A DNA stretch of 64,000 nucleotides from Gimesia aquarii (GTDB lineage Bacteria; Planctomycetota; Planctomycetia; Planctomycetales; Planctomycetaceae). The stretch spans positions 5,981,800 through 6,045,799 of the forward strand of contig NZ_CP037920.1 in NCBI RefSeq assembly GCF_007748195.1, given 5' to 3'. A program made the translations under genes and the position numbers. Below the pieces are notes generated by a model, which was given only the letters and a program-made list of their open reading frames with translations, searched no databases and was not told where the DNA came from. Below, piece by piece: positions 26,431 to 36,132 of the stretch (the stretch's first letter is position 1; every line of letters starts with the position of its first letter).

Positions 26431-26572
26431 TGACCGGGTAATATCCGGGCCTATTGCAAAAGTCTTTACAGTAACCGTAAGTCCTTAAGCCAGGTTGTGC
26501 GATCATTGTCCATCTTGCCCACTTCGATGAAACAAGGGGTTTTTCAACAAGCCCGTTCGTTACCCGGTCACT
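26431..26572. mobile_element. 142-bp inverted-repeat (MITE-like) element
   Basis: Perfect 13-bp terminal inverted repeats AGTGACCGGGTAA (26431-26443) and TTACCCGGTCACT (26560-26572) enclose 116 bp without a gene. The interior contains TTTTTCAACAAGCCCGTTCG, which resembles the terminal part of insertion sequences. No clear target-site duplication was seen. The rest of the 26100-26589 gap shows nothing supportable. Confidence 0.55.
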
Positions 26573-26589
26573 ATATCTCGCTCAGTGCT

Positions 26590-27096
26590 TTATTTGGCAT
26601 CATTACCAGAGTGAAGCTGGAGAACAAATTGGTTCCACACATCTGGTGGGTCAATGCACGCGTTACCGTAGATCAATCCATTTTCCACGATCTTGATTTC
26701 AACACCGTCAATTGCAACCGTTCGACGCCACTGTTCAACTCCATTCATTGAGATTGCAATTATATCGGAGTATGTCGAAAGCAGCGCTATATTACCTCGT
26801 GGTGTAATGATGCAGTCAATTCCAAGGTCATCAAAAAATTTCCAATCTTCTGGGTTTCCAGGGCGGATGAAGTAGGATGCACCCTCGGCGATGACGAATA
26901 TCACATTTGCGATATTCCATTCGATGAATTTTGTAGCGTATCCATATCCTGTCTGCAGATTACCAATCCATGATGGCCCAGTTTCTGACTCGAAACGAAC
27001 AACAAATCCCTCTGACCACGGTGTCGGTCTGCCCATATGGATATGGATTGGTATTGGGCCAGTTCCAGACAAACCAGCTTCAATAGTCGCCTTCAT
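26590..27096 (-). CDS. Hypothetical protein
   Basis: The 168-residue soluble protein has no signal peptide. It appears rich in beta-strands with repeated blocks (EGFVVRFESETGPSWIGNLQ, VIFVIAEGASYFIRPGNPED, NIALLSTYSDIIAISMNG) that suggest a small beta-propeller or WD-like fold reading out a local value. It ends at the edge of the 142-bp repeat element. No family was recognised; the size would fit an immunity-type protein, which is a guess. Confidence 0.6.
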   Translation of the reverse strand: MKATIEAGLSGTGPIPIHIHMGRPTPWSEGFVVRFESETGPSWIGNLQTGYGYATKFIEWNIANVIFVIAEGASYFIRPGNPEDWKFFDDLGIDCIITPRGNIALLSTYSDIIAISMNGVEQWRRTVAIDGVEIKIVENGLIYGNACIDPPDVWNQFVLQLHSGNDAK

Positions 27097-27181
27097 TTGC
27101 TTGAACTCCGTATTTGTAATTATACAGAAACATTCCGTTTATGATTCCACAGGGATCTCGTATGCTACGATATCGGGAAAT

Positions 27182-27240
27182 CATACAAAACAGGAGTTAC
27201 TTATCAACAGTATGATTCGTACTTTCAGTGTCTGGGTAAT
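27182..27240. repeat. 59-bp direct repeat, left copy (inside a gene 3' end)
   Basis: It is about 80% identical to 27650-27708. This copy encodes the C-terminus of the neighbouring small gene (HYPDTESTNHTVDK). Confidence 0.6.
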
Positions 27241-27538
27241 GACTTCTTCGTTCGGTTTCACCTTCATCAAGTCCAAGAGTTTTCTCAAGGTTTAAATCAG
27301 AACAATTACTCCAGAGAGTCTCGTACGCTTGTACTATCAGACTCCATAGCGCGGCTCGCTGCTCTGAGTTAAGATCGTCAACAGAGAACCACATAGCCTT
27401 CCCCAGCCAACCAGCCTGATTGTATGAGTGGTCAACGAAGTACCCGAAAGTATCCTCACTCTCAGCCACATCCGCAGGTAAGCCTGCAGTTGCGACAAGC
27501 GATTTACGTTCTTGAAGCCACTTATACCACTCATGCAT
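27197..27538 (-). CDS. Small hypothetical protein
   Basis: The protein is about 113 residues from the ATG codon near 27538; an in-frame TTG at 27592 would add 18 residues. It starts MHEWYKWLQERKSLVATAG and is helical, acidic and Trp-rich, with a charged disordered tail. No domain was recognised. A fragment of a paralogue's 3' end lies upstream at 27650-27708, so a tandem copy was once present. Confidence 0.5.
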   Translation of the reverse strand: MHEWYKWLQERKSLVATAGLPADVAESEDTFGYFVDHSYNQAGWLGKAMWFSVDDLNSEQRAALWSLIVQAYETLWSNCSDLNLEKTLGLDEGETERRSHYPDTESTNHTVDK

Positions 27539-27649
27539 TTTCTTGCCGTTTCGTCGGTAGCTCAAGATGTTTCCCCCTAACTTGTTATTCAACGGAAACA
27601 GTCCACATATGATGCTGTAGAGACTTCATATACTTCAAGATAGATAAAC

Positions 27650-27708
27650 CATACTAAACAGGAGCTTCTTGCCAGCAGAAAGGTTCGTATTTTTAGTGTC
27701 CGGGTAAT
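27650..27708. repeat. 59-bp direct repeat, right copy (tail of a lost paralogue)
   Basis: On the minus strand it reads NYPDTKNTNLSAGKK, aligning with the HYPDTESTNHTVDK end of the gene at 27197-27538. No upstream part of this second gene remains; the rest of the 27593-28053 gap shows nothing. Confidence 0.55.
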
Positions 27709-28053
27709 TAGCGTTACCCACCCAATCTTTTAGATGAGTTTCTCTCTAAAGGGTGGTTTGGTTTTACTGTCTTGCATTTCACAAATTACGCAAGAAAAAT
27801 CGAACGTTTGCGACTGAAGGTCACCACCGCTCCTGTGCAATCGATAGTGAAATGGCGATAGGTTTTGTTCTCTTCCACATAGGCTGGTGCAAAACCATTT
27901 TTCTGGTGTACAATCGCAGATCGGGCCTGTTGGTATATCACTAATATGATTAAGGTTACTTTCGACCGCACTTACACGGTCTATTATAAGTTATCCGGCT
28001 AATGTTGAACCGATCACCAACTTTTTCAATACCTGACTGAACACTGAATTGCC

Positions 28054-28425
28054 ATGAAACAGCCCCCTCCCGGTACAGAAGAACGCATTGCAAAAATGAC
28101 CTTCGCGTTAGTCTACCCTCACTACGTTGCGAAAATTGAAAAGAAAGGCAGAACCAAAGAAGAGCTACACGAAGTCATCAAGTGGCTGACTGGCTACGAT
28201 GCAAAAAAGTTGAAATCCCTGATCGACAACGAAGTGACCTTTGAGACTTTTTTCAAGAAATGTAAGCTGAATCCGAATGCACACCTCATTAAGGGGGTCA
28301 TTTGTGGCTACAGAGTTGAAGAGTTGAAAAATCCATTGATCCAAAAGGCTAGGTATCTAGACAAGCTGGTCGACGAGTTGGCCAAGGGAAGGAAGATGGA
28401 AAAAATACTGCGTGTCGATGAATAA
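28054..28425 (+). CDS. DUF2200 protein
   Basis: The 123-residue protein is a full-length DUF2200 member: [20 protein letters not shown] at the start, [39 protein letters not shown] and [20 protein letters not shown]. The family is widespread in bacteria, always as a single small cytoplasmic domain, and has no established function. It is isolated here, with an imperfect hairpin (28481-28501, CCGGTAA and TTACCGG arms) downstream. Confidence 0.9.
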   Translation: MKQPPPGTEERIAKMTFALVYPHYVAKIEKKGRTKEELHEVIKWLTGYDAKKLKSLIDNEVTFETFFKKCKLNPNAHLIKGVICGYRVEELKNPLIQKARYLDKLVDELAKGRKMEKILRVDE

Positions 28426-28558
28426 CGCACGATGATATTTAATATGGTTTACCAGTCCCTGAGTTGATTTTTTTGTTGACCCGGTAATTACGGTTTACCG
28501 GAGACCTTCAATTAACTTGGCAAATTTCTCAGCTCGTGAGCAGTCGTTTCCAATCCGA

Positions 28559-29266
28559 TCAGCTTTCATGCAAGCTCTTGTGAAACGTAAACTCGCATTT
28601 AGTCACCATAGTTTCGAACAAGCCGCCTGAATCGTAAGTAACGACGAATTCTAAATTCGTTTTATCTGGTGGATCGACATCTAAGAATTTTGCCCACCAA
28701 CAAAAACCGAGGCAGCCAGAATACATCTCAGACGATTTAATTATTTCACCAGTCCGTGCGTCAAGGATTGCCAGCGTTGGATTTGAAGACAATACCAATT
28801 TCTTCGATTTTTTGTTTATTCTTGGAAAGTCGCGATACTGCATGCGTTGTGTGATGTTGCCGGTATAGCGAATATGTCCAGGCCCGCCAAAAATAGGCCG
28901 AATCAATGGTTTGGGTGCGTCAAGTTTAACATTGATTTTTCGCGGTTCATCAAATAGATCTGGAGACAATTCGATCGAAAAGAGTATTCCTTGGTCACTG
29001 CGAAATTCCACAATCCAGATCCGCTTTCCAAACGTTGTTGAATCGAGTTTTTGAGGAAAATCTCCAACCGTATACTCCTTAACGATCGACGGCCTCCCAT
29101 CGTAGTAGTAGGGCGACCACATTCGAATTGCAGTATCAGGCGTAAGCTTGCGTGCGACGACGCCCGCAAAGTGCAAGCTAAAGTTTGCATCCTGAGCGAT
29201 CGCATCGCTGCAATAAAAAAGCGCCATGATTACGAGTTGTAGTAGAGTTTTCATAAGCGACATCAT
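28559..29266 (-). CDS. Secreted hypothetical protein
   Basis: The 235-residue product has a signal peptide (LLQLVIMALFYCSDAIAQ) and a beta-rich mature part with no recognised family. It has a CLGFCWW segment with paired cysteines near the C-terminus. Several ATG codons at 29266, 29263 and 29254 are possible starts; none has a good Shine-Dalgarno. Directly upstream is the motif shared with 16410 and 52924. Confidence 0.6.
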   Translation of the reverse strand: MMSLMKTLLQLVIMALFYCSDAIAQDANFSLHFAGVVARKLTPDTAIRMWSPYYYDGRPSIVKEYTVGDFPQKLDSTTFGKRIWIVEFRSDQGILFSIELSPDLFDEPRKINVKLDAPKPLIRPIFGGPGHIRYTGNITQRMQYRDFPRINKKSKKLVLSSNPTLAILDARTGEIIKSSEMYSGCLGFCWWAKFLDVDPPDKTNLEFVVTYDSGGLFETMVTKCEFTFHKSLHES

Positions 29267-29269
29267 TTG

Positions 29270-29297
29270 AACTAAACTGAATTATTTCAGTATTACC
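29270..29297 (-). repeat. Short motif shared by three small-gene upstream regions
   Basis: On the minus strand the sequence AATACTGAAATAATTCAGTT matches the interior of the elements at 16412 and 52924 and ends next to the start codon of the secreted protein gene. Confidence 0.4.
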
Positions 29298-29726
29298 TAT
29301 TACCGATAGTATTAGTGAAATTTTGTTTAACCAAAAATGAAGAGTCAAGAGAAAATTGAAGAAGTTGCTATCAACAAAGAAATAAGGTCAAATGAATCAA
29401 ATCGACTTCATGCAACCGAAGCACACTGAAATCGAAATAGGTTTCTATGGCTAGCTTTTTCATAATCTGGCTCCCTTTCTAAAATTAAAAATGATGGGTG
29501 GAAAAGAACAATTTCCCGGACTCATTCTTTCCAATTGATTTCTCGATGCTCTTCTAAGGTTTTCTTCCGAGACTTGTTTTTCCCACGCTCTGGCTACCTC
29601 AAAAAAATGTTGATGAAACTAACTTTTATTGACAGGGTGAAACGATATCTATCTTCGAATTAAACTGGAGTGCTAATCTGGTCTGGTTTTTTGAAAGCCA
29701 AAGAACTCTTCTACTGCTTTTCACGT

Positions 29727-30237
29727 CATCCTCCCATGAAATTTCGCTCACTGCTCTTACATCATCACTGGCCGATTTTCATCTCTATGTTGCCGGGTGA
29801 TATCGAGTAGAATCTTTTTTCACACGAGATTTATCTCGTCTGTCTGCGAGTGTTTGTTCTGTTCGTGCATTGATTTTATTTGATTGTTCGGGAAGGGAAT
29901 TTGGAGATGTGGTGTTTGGTTTTTATGTTGTTAGGTTTGTATTCACATTGGTGGAAGGTTTGTTGGTTGAAATTCGGCAACCGTTGCAAATGGGGCGAAG
30001 TGGGGAGGTTTATGATTTGCGCAGTTTTGTCTGAGAGTTGGTCAATTCGTGACCGATTGCGGCCTCATTTTGTCACAAATAAGGTCAAATTGGGTGCAAA
30101 AAGTAGTGAAGATTGGGAAGCGGTTTTTGCGTTGTCGCTGGAAATCTTGCTGAAATCAGTGGGTTTTATACTGCTCAGATTCGCAGGCGAGGATCAATTC
30201 AGTATCGAGAAAAACGGTGTTCGCGCAAAAAATAAGA
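29727..30237 (+). repeat. 510-bp dispersed repeat, copy A
   Basis: It matches 46801-47306 in inverted orientation from end to end, with exact runs up to 29 bases (30013-30041 against 46992-47020). It carries an open frame (29880-30350), but that frame runs past the repeat edge into unrelated sequence in both copies. The composition (Trp, Cys and Phe-rich) is unlike a protein, so it is treated as non-coding or a remnant. The remaining parts of 29267-30416 show nothing. Confidence 0.75.
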
Positions 30238-30416
30238 GTGATGTATCGCGTTCCAGGTGGAAGGCGCTGAAGATCATCATGAGATGGACACAAACGAAAT
30301 TGGCTCGCCTCTCTCTCGCGCCACCGACCAGGTTCGGTTTTATCTCCTGACGGCAGCTCAACGCACAGCGCATGCCATCCGGGGTTTAGTGTTTCACATC
30401 AAAATGCAAATACAGA

Positions 30417-32264
30417 TTAATTTGGAGAATAGAAAAATCGGACCACCCAAATTCCTCCTTCTAAAGAAGGGCTTTCACTGAGTTCCCAATTGTCTGCTTC
30501 GGGACCGGTTTTGGAGGGAATGATTGTAATCCCACTTTGCCCGGAAAGATTGCATTCAAAACCTAATAATGTTTTCCCGTTATCCGGTGAATAAGTCCAC
30601 TTCGCCTGATAGGGAGTTTTAGACGACTGCGTACTATAACCTCCGGCAGTCGAACCAGCGGGAATCGTTTGTGGAAGATCAAGTTCTGACGAACTGCTAG
30701 AACCAGTTAACTCACTGCTGATGAGGGTTAAGTTTTGAGAAGTATCGTTATTGGTCAACAGAATTGCCATCGCCGCTGTGGTGACAGTTCCCAAGTACAA
30801 ATTAACAAAACCAACCGTCTCATAATTGCCGCCTCCACCTGGAATCACAGGTGGATTCGCAGTGTACCAATAAGTGTCCGGGTTAGAGTAGCCTTGCAAT
30901 CGATCTGTAAAACCACTGCCATACGCTTCGCTATTCAAAGCAATGGCATACAGGTATTGATCGTAATGGTCGGTATTGGAATCGAGGGCGGAACCGATCC
31001 AGTCATTCAATGTTCCCTGGGCACCTGCGAGGGAAAGGAGAAAAAACAACTCGCCTGTCATTAAGCCCCCAACCGTCGGCGAACTGAAGGTCGTCCCGTA
31101 TAAATTGGTGTTGGTCGCATTGGCATGCGCATCAATATTCACAGAACTGGCAGACCAACCGAAAACCATACCCGCCATCAAATCGCCGACAACTCTTCCT
31201 CCTAAGTCGTTCTCAATGCCTGTAGTGGAATAAGCGGTTTCCGTTCCACTTACCGTGTATGCAACACTATAAGGTGGATTGTTACCATAGATTCCTGTTC
31301 CCGCATTTAAATTGGCCTGCGTGATATAAATGCTGAAAGCACCTGACACACTCCCGGTACCACTAATCACAACACCGGGTGTACCATTCGTGATTCCAAC
31401 ACCAGTTAGAACCGGATCATTATTGGGATTCAATTTGGTTGTGAATGTGGCTGTCGTATTGTAGCTCTGAGCCTGATCAAAACCGGGAACCTGAGGAGTA
31501 TAAACGAGACCACCACTATAACCGAACAACGCACCACTGAGAGCATAACTGGGGGGGATTCCTGTGGAAGGGCTAGTATAGCTGCAGACATTGAGCGGAT
31601 TCGTTGCCGTCGTTGATTGCAACGTGGTCATCAAACTGGTCCAGTTATGATAGGCGGAAGGATCAGCCGCCGATGACTTGATCCGCACGGTTTTCGAACC
31701 GTTCGAAACCGTAGCGCCACTTGGAACCAGGTCTTTCACATTGGAAAGAATATCGATTGCCGATGTCACGGGATTCACTGAAGTTGCTAGCAGAGCTGCA
31801 CCACTTGTGGCATTGCTAACCATCGTCGCCGCGGGTGCAGAAACACCATCCACATATGATAGATCCATGTTACTGGCTGTGGGGGTTGGTGCTGGTAAGG
31901 TTTCGCCATCCACCGTTGGTTCAAAAACAATATAGGGGCTTGTCCCCGGGTCCCCCGGATTGGGGGCTTGTGTTAGTGCCGTTGGTCCGTAGTTGATATA
32001 GACGCGACCAGAAAATCCATTGAGAGAAAATGTATATTGTGCTGTATTTCCAAAGTAAGGCAGGTTGGGAACAGGGGCTAATAAATCTGCAAGGTTAAAT
32101 GACCGCCATGTCGAAGTAAAATCCGTAATCACATTTGGCCCAATGGTCTGATCTGTGCCTGTATTGGTAAAAGTACCTGCAAACGAAACCCAGATTTGGC
32201 TTTCAAGATACTCAGTCTGATTGTTGGTAATGACAAAAGGAGTATTAATATATGTACCAGACAT
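30417..32264 (-). CDS. GH64-like beta-1,3-glucanase family protein
   Basis: The protein of about 615 residues starts at the ATG at 32264, six bases after AGAGAGG; a longer frame to 32288 is rejected. No signal peptide is visible. Features of the GH64/thaumatin-like fold are GRVYINYGPTALTQAPNPGD near residue 85, a YIVFEPTVDGETLP strand, NMDLSYVDGVSAP (the counterpart of aNxSxVDfxGxP), and near the C-terminus DHYDQYLYAIALNSEAYGSG, the counterpart of the Nx(Y)xxxxHExxxxGxAY block. GH64 enzymes cut beta-1,3-glucans. It is Ser/Thr/Asn/Gly-rich as in exported proteins. Assignment rests on these motifs only. Confidence 0.65.
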   Translation of the reverse strand: MSGTYINTPFVITNNQTEYLESQIWVSFAGTFTNTGTDQTIGPNVITDFTSTWRSFNLADLLAPVPNLPYFGNTAQYTFSLNGFSGRVYINYGPTALTQAPNPGDPGTSPYIVFEPTVDGETLPAPTPTASNMDLSYVDGVSAPAATMVSNATSGAALLATSVNPVTSAIDILSNVKDLVPSGATVSNGSKTVRIKSSAADPSAYHNWTSLMTTLQSTTATNPLNVCSYTSPSTGIPPSYALSGALFGYSGGLVYTPQVPGFDQAQSYNTTATFTTKLNPNNDPVLTGVGITNGTPGVVISGTGSVSGAFSIYITQANLNAGTGIYGNNPPYSVAYTVSGTETAYSTTGIENDLGGRVVGDLMAGMVFGWSASSVNIDAHANATNTNLYGTTFSSPTVGGLMTGELFFLLSLAGAQGTLNDWIGSALDSNTDHYDQYLYAIALNSEAYGSGFTDRLQGYSNPDTYWYTANPPVIPGGGGNYETVGFVNLYLGTVTTAAMAILLTNNDTSQNLTLISSELTGSSSSSELDLPQTIPAGSTAGGYSTQSSKTPYQAKWTYSPDNGKTLLGFECNLSGQSGITIIPSKTGPEADNWELSESPSLEGGIWVVRFFYSPN

Positions 32265-32483
32265 GTTGAGCCTCTCTAAATAAGACAAAGGGAGATTGCT
32301 AACGGGACTGAATAAAAATGCGACATATCGTGAGTCGCAAATCTTTGCAGCATCAATGTTTTTAGTGCTTTACAAACGAGACTACGAACCAAAGCAATTA
32401 ACATGGTATCAGATAATGTTCATATATAAACTATTACTGAGTAAAAATACATTGATTCAATTTAAAAGAAATTGAGGCGGTTA

Positions 32484-32518
32484 AAAACAGGAAAGAAAGG
32501 CCCCCTCAGAATGAGGGG
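32484..32518 (-). terminator. Probable terminator of the aroDE-aroK-prepilin peptidase unit
   Basis: The perfect 7-bp stem CCCCTCA/TGAGGGG with a 3-base loop lies at 32502-32518, 63 bases beyond the stop of the leftward prepilin peptidase gene. On the minus strand it is followed by CCTTTCTTTCCTGTTTTT, a T-rich but interrupted tract. Confidence 0.5.
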
Positions 32519-32580
32519 ATGGAGTTGATGATGAAGACAATCATCCTGGTCGGGACCAGATGGGATTCTGGAGTGAGAAC

Positions 32581-33858
32581 CTAATGCCCTTTTTTCCACT
32601 GATGGTAGTTTTGCGTCCCCCGACCTGATCGGGTACCAGGCCAACCACTGAGATCCCAACGTCCCTGAGTTTCATCTGCGTTCTCCCCTTCCTGATAGCC
32701 CAACTGATCGGCGGACGTCCATTCTTCAATCCAGATAGTTTCCGAATGCATGGGAATCCCTAATAGCTTCTTCATCAGTTGGGTTGTCAGTAAACAAGCT
32801 GCCAGCAGGACTAACATCACGATGGCTAAGATTGGCAGAAGAGGACCTAAATGGCAAATACGTTCCGTGAAAGGCCAGATTTTGGGCCAGCCCAACAGCA
32901 CGAGTAACGCTCCTAAACTAAGGTAAGGGCCAAACGGGATTTCGCGTGTCTGTCGAAAAAAAATGGAAACCGCCACAACGGCCAACGCACAAAGGGGCGA
33001 GATTACAAAAACGGTCACAGTTGCCTGCCAGCCAAGAAAGCTACCGATAACAGCCATCAGAATCACATCACCAAAACCCATTGCCTCTTGTCGTAGAGTC
33101 CAATAACCTATAATTCGAACTGCCCAGACCACTCCCCCGCCCACAATCATTCCGACCAGACTGACGGCCAGACCATGTAGATGCGGATACTGAGTCACCC
33201 ACTCTGGTACTTTCTCGACGATAAAGTAATCACTATACTGCTTCGGAAAATAAACTGCCATTAAACGAACGACCGATGGTTCCTGAAACCAGACCGGAAC
33301 CAGATAAAACAGACCAAACAAAAAAGATCCAATCAGCCCAATCCATAACGCGGGCATCGTAGCGCCATCGGGAATAATTTTAAGATCAAAGTCGATGAAA
33401 GTCGCAATCATCAACGATTCAATTAAAACGAGATGGAACAGATAGCGCAGGTTGAGCAACATCACCGGCGTCATCCATGAATCTACCACTAATGGATCGG
33501 GTGCATAATTAGAATACAGGCCGCTTGCCTGTAGAGTTGCCTGATCCCCAAATGGAACTTCTGCACAATATAATAATACGAAAATCACACCATTTAGCAG
33601 TTCCACAAACGCTTCACGATGCGAACGCTGATAAGAAAATGTAGATTTGGGAGACCGTGTTAAATAGACACCGATAATTGGAATATGGTAGCGAGACCAA
33701 AGGTGACGCATTCTACGTCCCACGCGTTTCCAGGCTGCCCCTACTCTTTCTTCGCGAGGAATTTCTTCAATGCAAATATTGATCACACGCCCCAAACCTG
33801 CTCCCAGTAGAAACAGCAAAAATAAAATAATGTTGGGGTCGATTCCGAAGGGGGTCAT
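32581..33858 (-). CDS. Type IV prepilin leader peptidase (A24 family)
   Basis: The 425-residue membrane protein carries both A24 aspartate motifs: ATFIDFDLKIIPDGATMP and EAMGFGDVILMAVIGSFLGW. The N-terminal part (GAGLGRVINICIEEIPREE) matches the leader-peptidase N-terminus, but the four zinc-binding cysteines of classical PilD are absent and the cytoplasmic loops are long. The enzyme cleaves prepilin-like leader peptides after Gly at the inner membrane; DUF1559 proteins such as the one at 13747 are candidate substrates. It lies 24 bases after aroK, so it is probably in one operon with shikimate genes, an unexpected mix. Confidence 0.9.
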   Translation of the reverse strand: MTPFGIDPNIILFLLFLLGAGLGRVINICIEEIPREERVGAAWKRVGRRMRHLWSRYHIPIIGVYLTRSPKSTFSYQRSHREAFVELLNGVIFVLLYCAEVPFGDQATLQASGLYSNYAPDPLVVDSWMTPVMLLNLRYLFHLVLIESLMIATFIDFDLKIIPDGATMPALWIGLIGSFLFGLFYLVPVWFQEPSVVRLMAVYFPKQYSDYFIVEKVPEWVTQYPHLHGLAVSLVGMIVGGGVVWAVRIIGYWTLRQEAMGFGDVILMAVIGSFLGWQATVTVFVISPLCALAVVAVSIFFRQTREIPFGPYLSLGALLVLLGWPKIWPFTERICHLGPLLPILAIVMLVLLAACLLTTQLMKKLLGIPMHSETIWIEEWTSADQLGYQEGENADETQGRWDLSGWPGTRSGRGTQNYHQWKKGH

Positions 33859-33882
33859 ATGTGAGAAAACTTTCGTTGTGCT

Positions 33883-34407
33883 TTAAGAGTGAGATTCCAG
33901 AACTGTCATAATCTCATCGACAATTTCTGAAACGGTTTTTGAATCCGTCTCGATAGTAATTGTAGCACACTCCTCATAAACGGGTTCACGCTGACTGAGC
34001 AGATGTTGAATTTCCTTATCCCCCTTGAGAGGAGTTAACGCGGGACGACGACTTGTCGTTGTGTCATCCTGAGAAATGCGTTGTGTCAAAGCTTCCGCGC
34101 TCGCCTTTAGCCAGATCACAGGACCCGCTGACTGGACTTCACCGCGCGTCTCTGTATTCAAGATAGCACCTCCACCGGCGGCAATAATCAGTTTTTTTCG
34201 AATAAGCAAACTCTGCATGACTTCACGCTCAATCTCGCGGAAGTATTCCTCTCCCTCCTCAGCAAAGATCTCTGTGATCGATTTAGCAGTGACCCGCTCA
34301 ATTTCATCGTCGGCATCAATCCAGGCAAAGCCCAACTTTTCCGCTAAAGGAACAGCAACACTACTTTTCCCGCTGCCTCGATAGCCAATTAACGTGATAA
34401 CCGTCAT
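33883..34407 (-). CDS. aroK: Shikimate kinase
   Basis: The 174-residue enzyme phosphorylates shikimate with ATP. It has the P-loop LIGYRGSGKSSVAVPLA, the shikimate-binding DADDEIE segment, FREIEREVM, GGGAILN (the GGG loop) and the lid RPALTPL. Length is normal. It follows the aroDE fusion by 11 bases, giving three consecutive shikimate-pathway activities in two genes. Confidence 0.95.
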   Translation of the reverse strand: MTVITLIGYRGSGKSSVAVPLAEKLGFAWIDADDEIERVTAKSITEIFAEEGEEYFREIEREVMQSLLIRKKLIIAAGGGAILNTETRGEVQSAGPVIWLKASAEALTQRISQDDTTTSRRPALTPLKGDKEIQHLLSQREPVYEECATITIETDSKTVSEIVDEIMTVLESHS

Positions 34408-34418
34408 TCCCGAATTCC

Positions 34419-35915
34419 CTAGAGTTTACCTACTGCCGAAATTCCTTTTCGCAGCGTTGTTCGCATAGCTTCCAAGGGCGCTTCTCTTCCGGTAAACAGC
34501 TTGTACTGGGCAGCTGCCTGACGCACAAACATTTCGATTCCTGAAACGGTTTTACATCCGCGTTCGCGCGCCTGTTTCAATAAAAGTGTGTTTTCCGGAT
34601 TATAAACTGTATCGAATACGAGCATATCATCCATGAGGAGATTTTGTGCAAATGGTGTCTCATTCACATTGGGATGCATCCCGACAGCAGTACCATTGAC
34701 CACAATATCGTAACGTCCTCCTCCTCGATTTTCCCAAGTGGTATAAGAGCAACCTAACTCATCAGCCAGCTTTTCTCCTCTAACGCGACTTCGATTCGAA
34801 ATCGTCAAAGCACCACCTGCATTCATAATTCCAGCCCCGATGGCCCGCGATACTCCACCCGCGCCTAATAAGAGAACTTGCTTACCATTAATCGGATCAC
34901 TTTCCAATTCTCCCTTGGGATCAAGCCCCAGTCGAATGCTGTCGAGCGCTGCCTCGTAGTCTGTATTACGGGCCTGCCATGTATTGTCTTCATCACGAAA
35001 CAACGTATTAGCAACTTTCATTGTCTGGGATGCTTCATCCGCCTCACCAGCCAATTTGAGTGCCCCGGCTTTATGTGGAATCGTGACGCTATAACCTTGT
35101 ACGTTGAGCCAATCAAATTCCTTCAGTGTCTCTGCCAGCCTGTCTTTGGGCACTCGAAACGGAACATAAACGGCATCGATTTTATCATAACGAAACGCGG
35201 CATTGTGAATTAAGGGGCTCAGACTATGGGCAATCGGATCGCCAATCACACCATACAAGGGTGTCTCCGGACCAATTTGATCGTATCGATAAATCTGACT
35301 CATCTCGGAAAATGACAATTGCCCGGGGGCTAATTCTCGTTCACGACTAAATGTAGCATAGGTAAACGGAGAACCATATTTTCCACAAAGGATTCGACTC
35401 ATCACGCCATATTCTCCCATGCAGAAACCGATCGTCGGTACTTTGGCATTCGCTACCAGTTTCAACATGCGAACCGAATCATCAGGAGAATTGGCCATCG
35501 TGACCAATTTCACAATATCGGGATCTTTCTCACAAAGAGAAGTATAAATCTCTTCGAGGTTGTCGGGTGTTTCATCGAAATTGTGATGGCTGATGATGCG
35601 TTTTGTTTTTCCATAGCGCGGAATTTGATCTGCGATGTCGTCTTCCAGATCGACATATTCGACTTCGGAGACGATGGCGGTTCTGAGTACCGCCTGCCTC
35701 TGTTCTTCGGAACGTTTCCAACGCCCTTTATCTTCCGGCCTGCGACAAGTGATAACCACCGGCGTAGGACGATCTTTAATGAGACGGTTTACATCCGGTG
35801 AGCGCGCGACCCAATCCAGGCGTAACTCCACGAGTTCTGCCCCCTTCTCTGCCAGGGAACGATGTTCCATCATCACCATTTTGTGCCGGGTTCGACCGAT
35901 GCTGACACAAATCAT
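34419..35915 (-). CDS. aroDE: Bifunctional 3-dehydroquinate dehydratase / shikimate dehydrogenase
   Basis: The fusion of about 498 residues starts with a type I dehydroquinase (about 1-215): MICVSIGRTRHKMVMMEH, AELVELRLDW, ISHHNFDETP, DIVKLVTMA with the Schiff-base Lys, then FCMGEYGVMSRI. After a short linker the shikimate dehydrogenase part follows: YGVIGDPIAHSLSPLIHNAA, VTIPHK with the catalytic Lys, and GAGGVSRAIGAG for NADP. The start ATG at 35915 removes 55 poorly fitting N-terminal residues of the longest frame. The fusion, known from plants, chlamydiae and planctomycetes, catalyses steps 3 and 4 of the shikimate pathway; aroK (step 5) is next. Confidence 0.94.
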   Translation of the reverse strand: MICVSIGRTRHKMVMMEHRSLAEKGAELVELRLDWVARSPDVNRLIKDRPTPVVITCRRPEDKGRWKRSEEQRQAVLRTAIVSEVEYVDLEDDIADQIPRYGKTKRIISHHNFDETPDNLEEIYTSLCEKDPDIVKLVTMANSPDDSVRMLKLVANAKVPTIGFCMGEYGVMSRILCGKYGSPFTYATFSRERELAPGQLSFSEMSQIYRYDQIGPETPLYGVIGDPIAHSLSPLIHNAAFRYDKIDAVYVPFRVPKDRLAETLKEFDWLNVQGYSVTIPHKAGALKLAGEADEASQTMKVANTLFRDEDNTWQARNTDYEAALDSIRLGLDPKGELESDPINGKQVLLLGAGGVSRAIGAGIMNAGGALTISNRSRVRGEKLADELGCSYTTWENRGGGRYDIVVNGTAVGMHPNVNETPFAQNLLMDDMLVFDTVYNPENTLLLKQARERGCKTVSGIEMFVRQAAAQYKLFTGREAPLEAMRTTLRKGISAVGKL

Positions 35916-36132
35916 TGATTCTCTTCTACTTTCTTCTTTGATCTTTACTATCGGCAAGTGAGGGATCAGTTCTCTTTCCCCCTCTGAATTAACAATTATA
36001 CGATTTAGCGAGGCCACAGTGTAACCAATATCGTACCTTGACTCAAACAAGTGTCTAGCTGTCTCAATTTTTAACTCCAAGCTTGAGAACCATGCACATT
36101 TTCTTGTCGTAATGAATTACGATTGACTAAAC

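Noticed and set aside
29880-30350. 156-codon open frame in repeat copy A
   Set aside because: The frame continues past the repeat edge into sequence not shared with copy B, has a Trp/Cys-rich composition and no recognisable domain; treated as part of a repeat.
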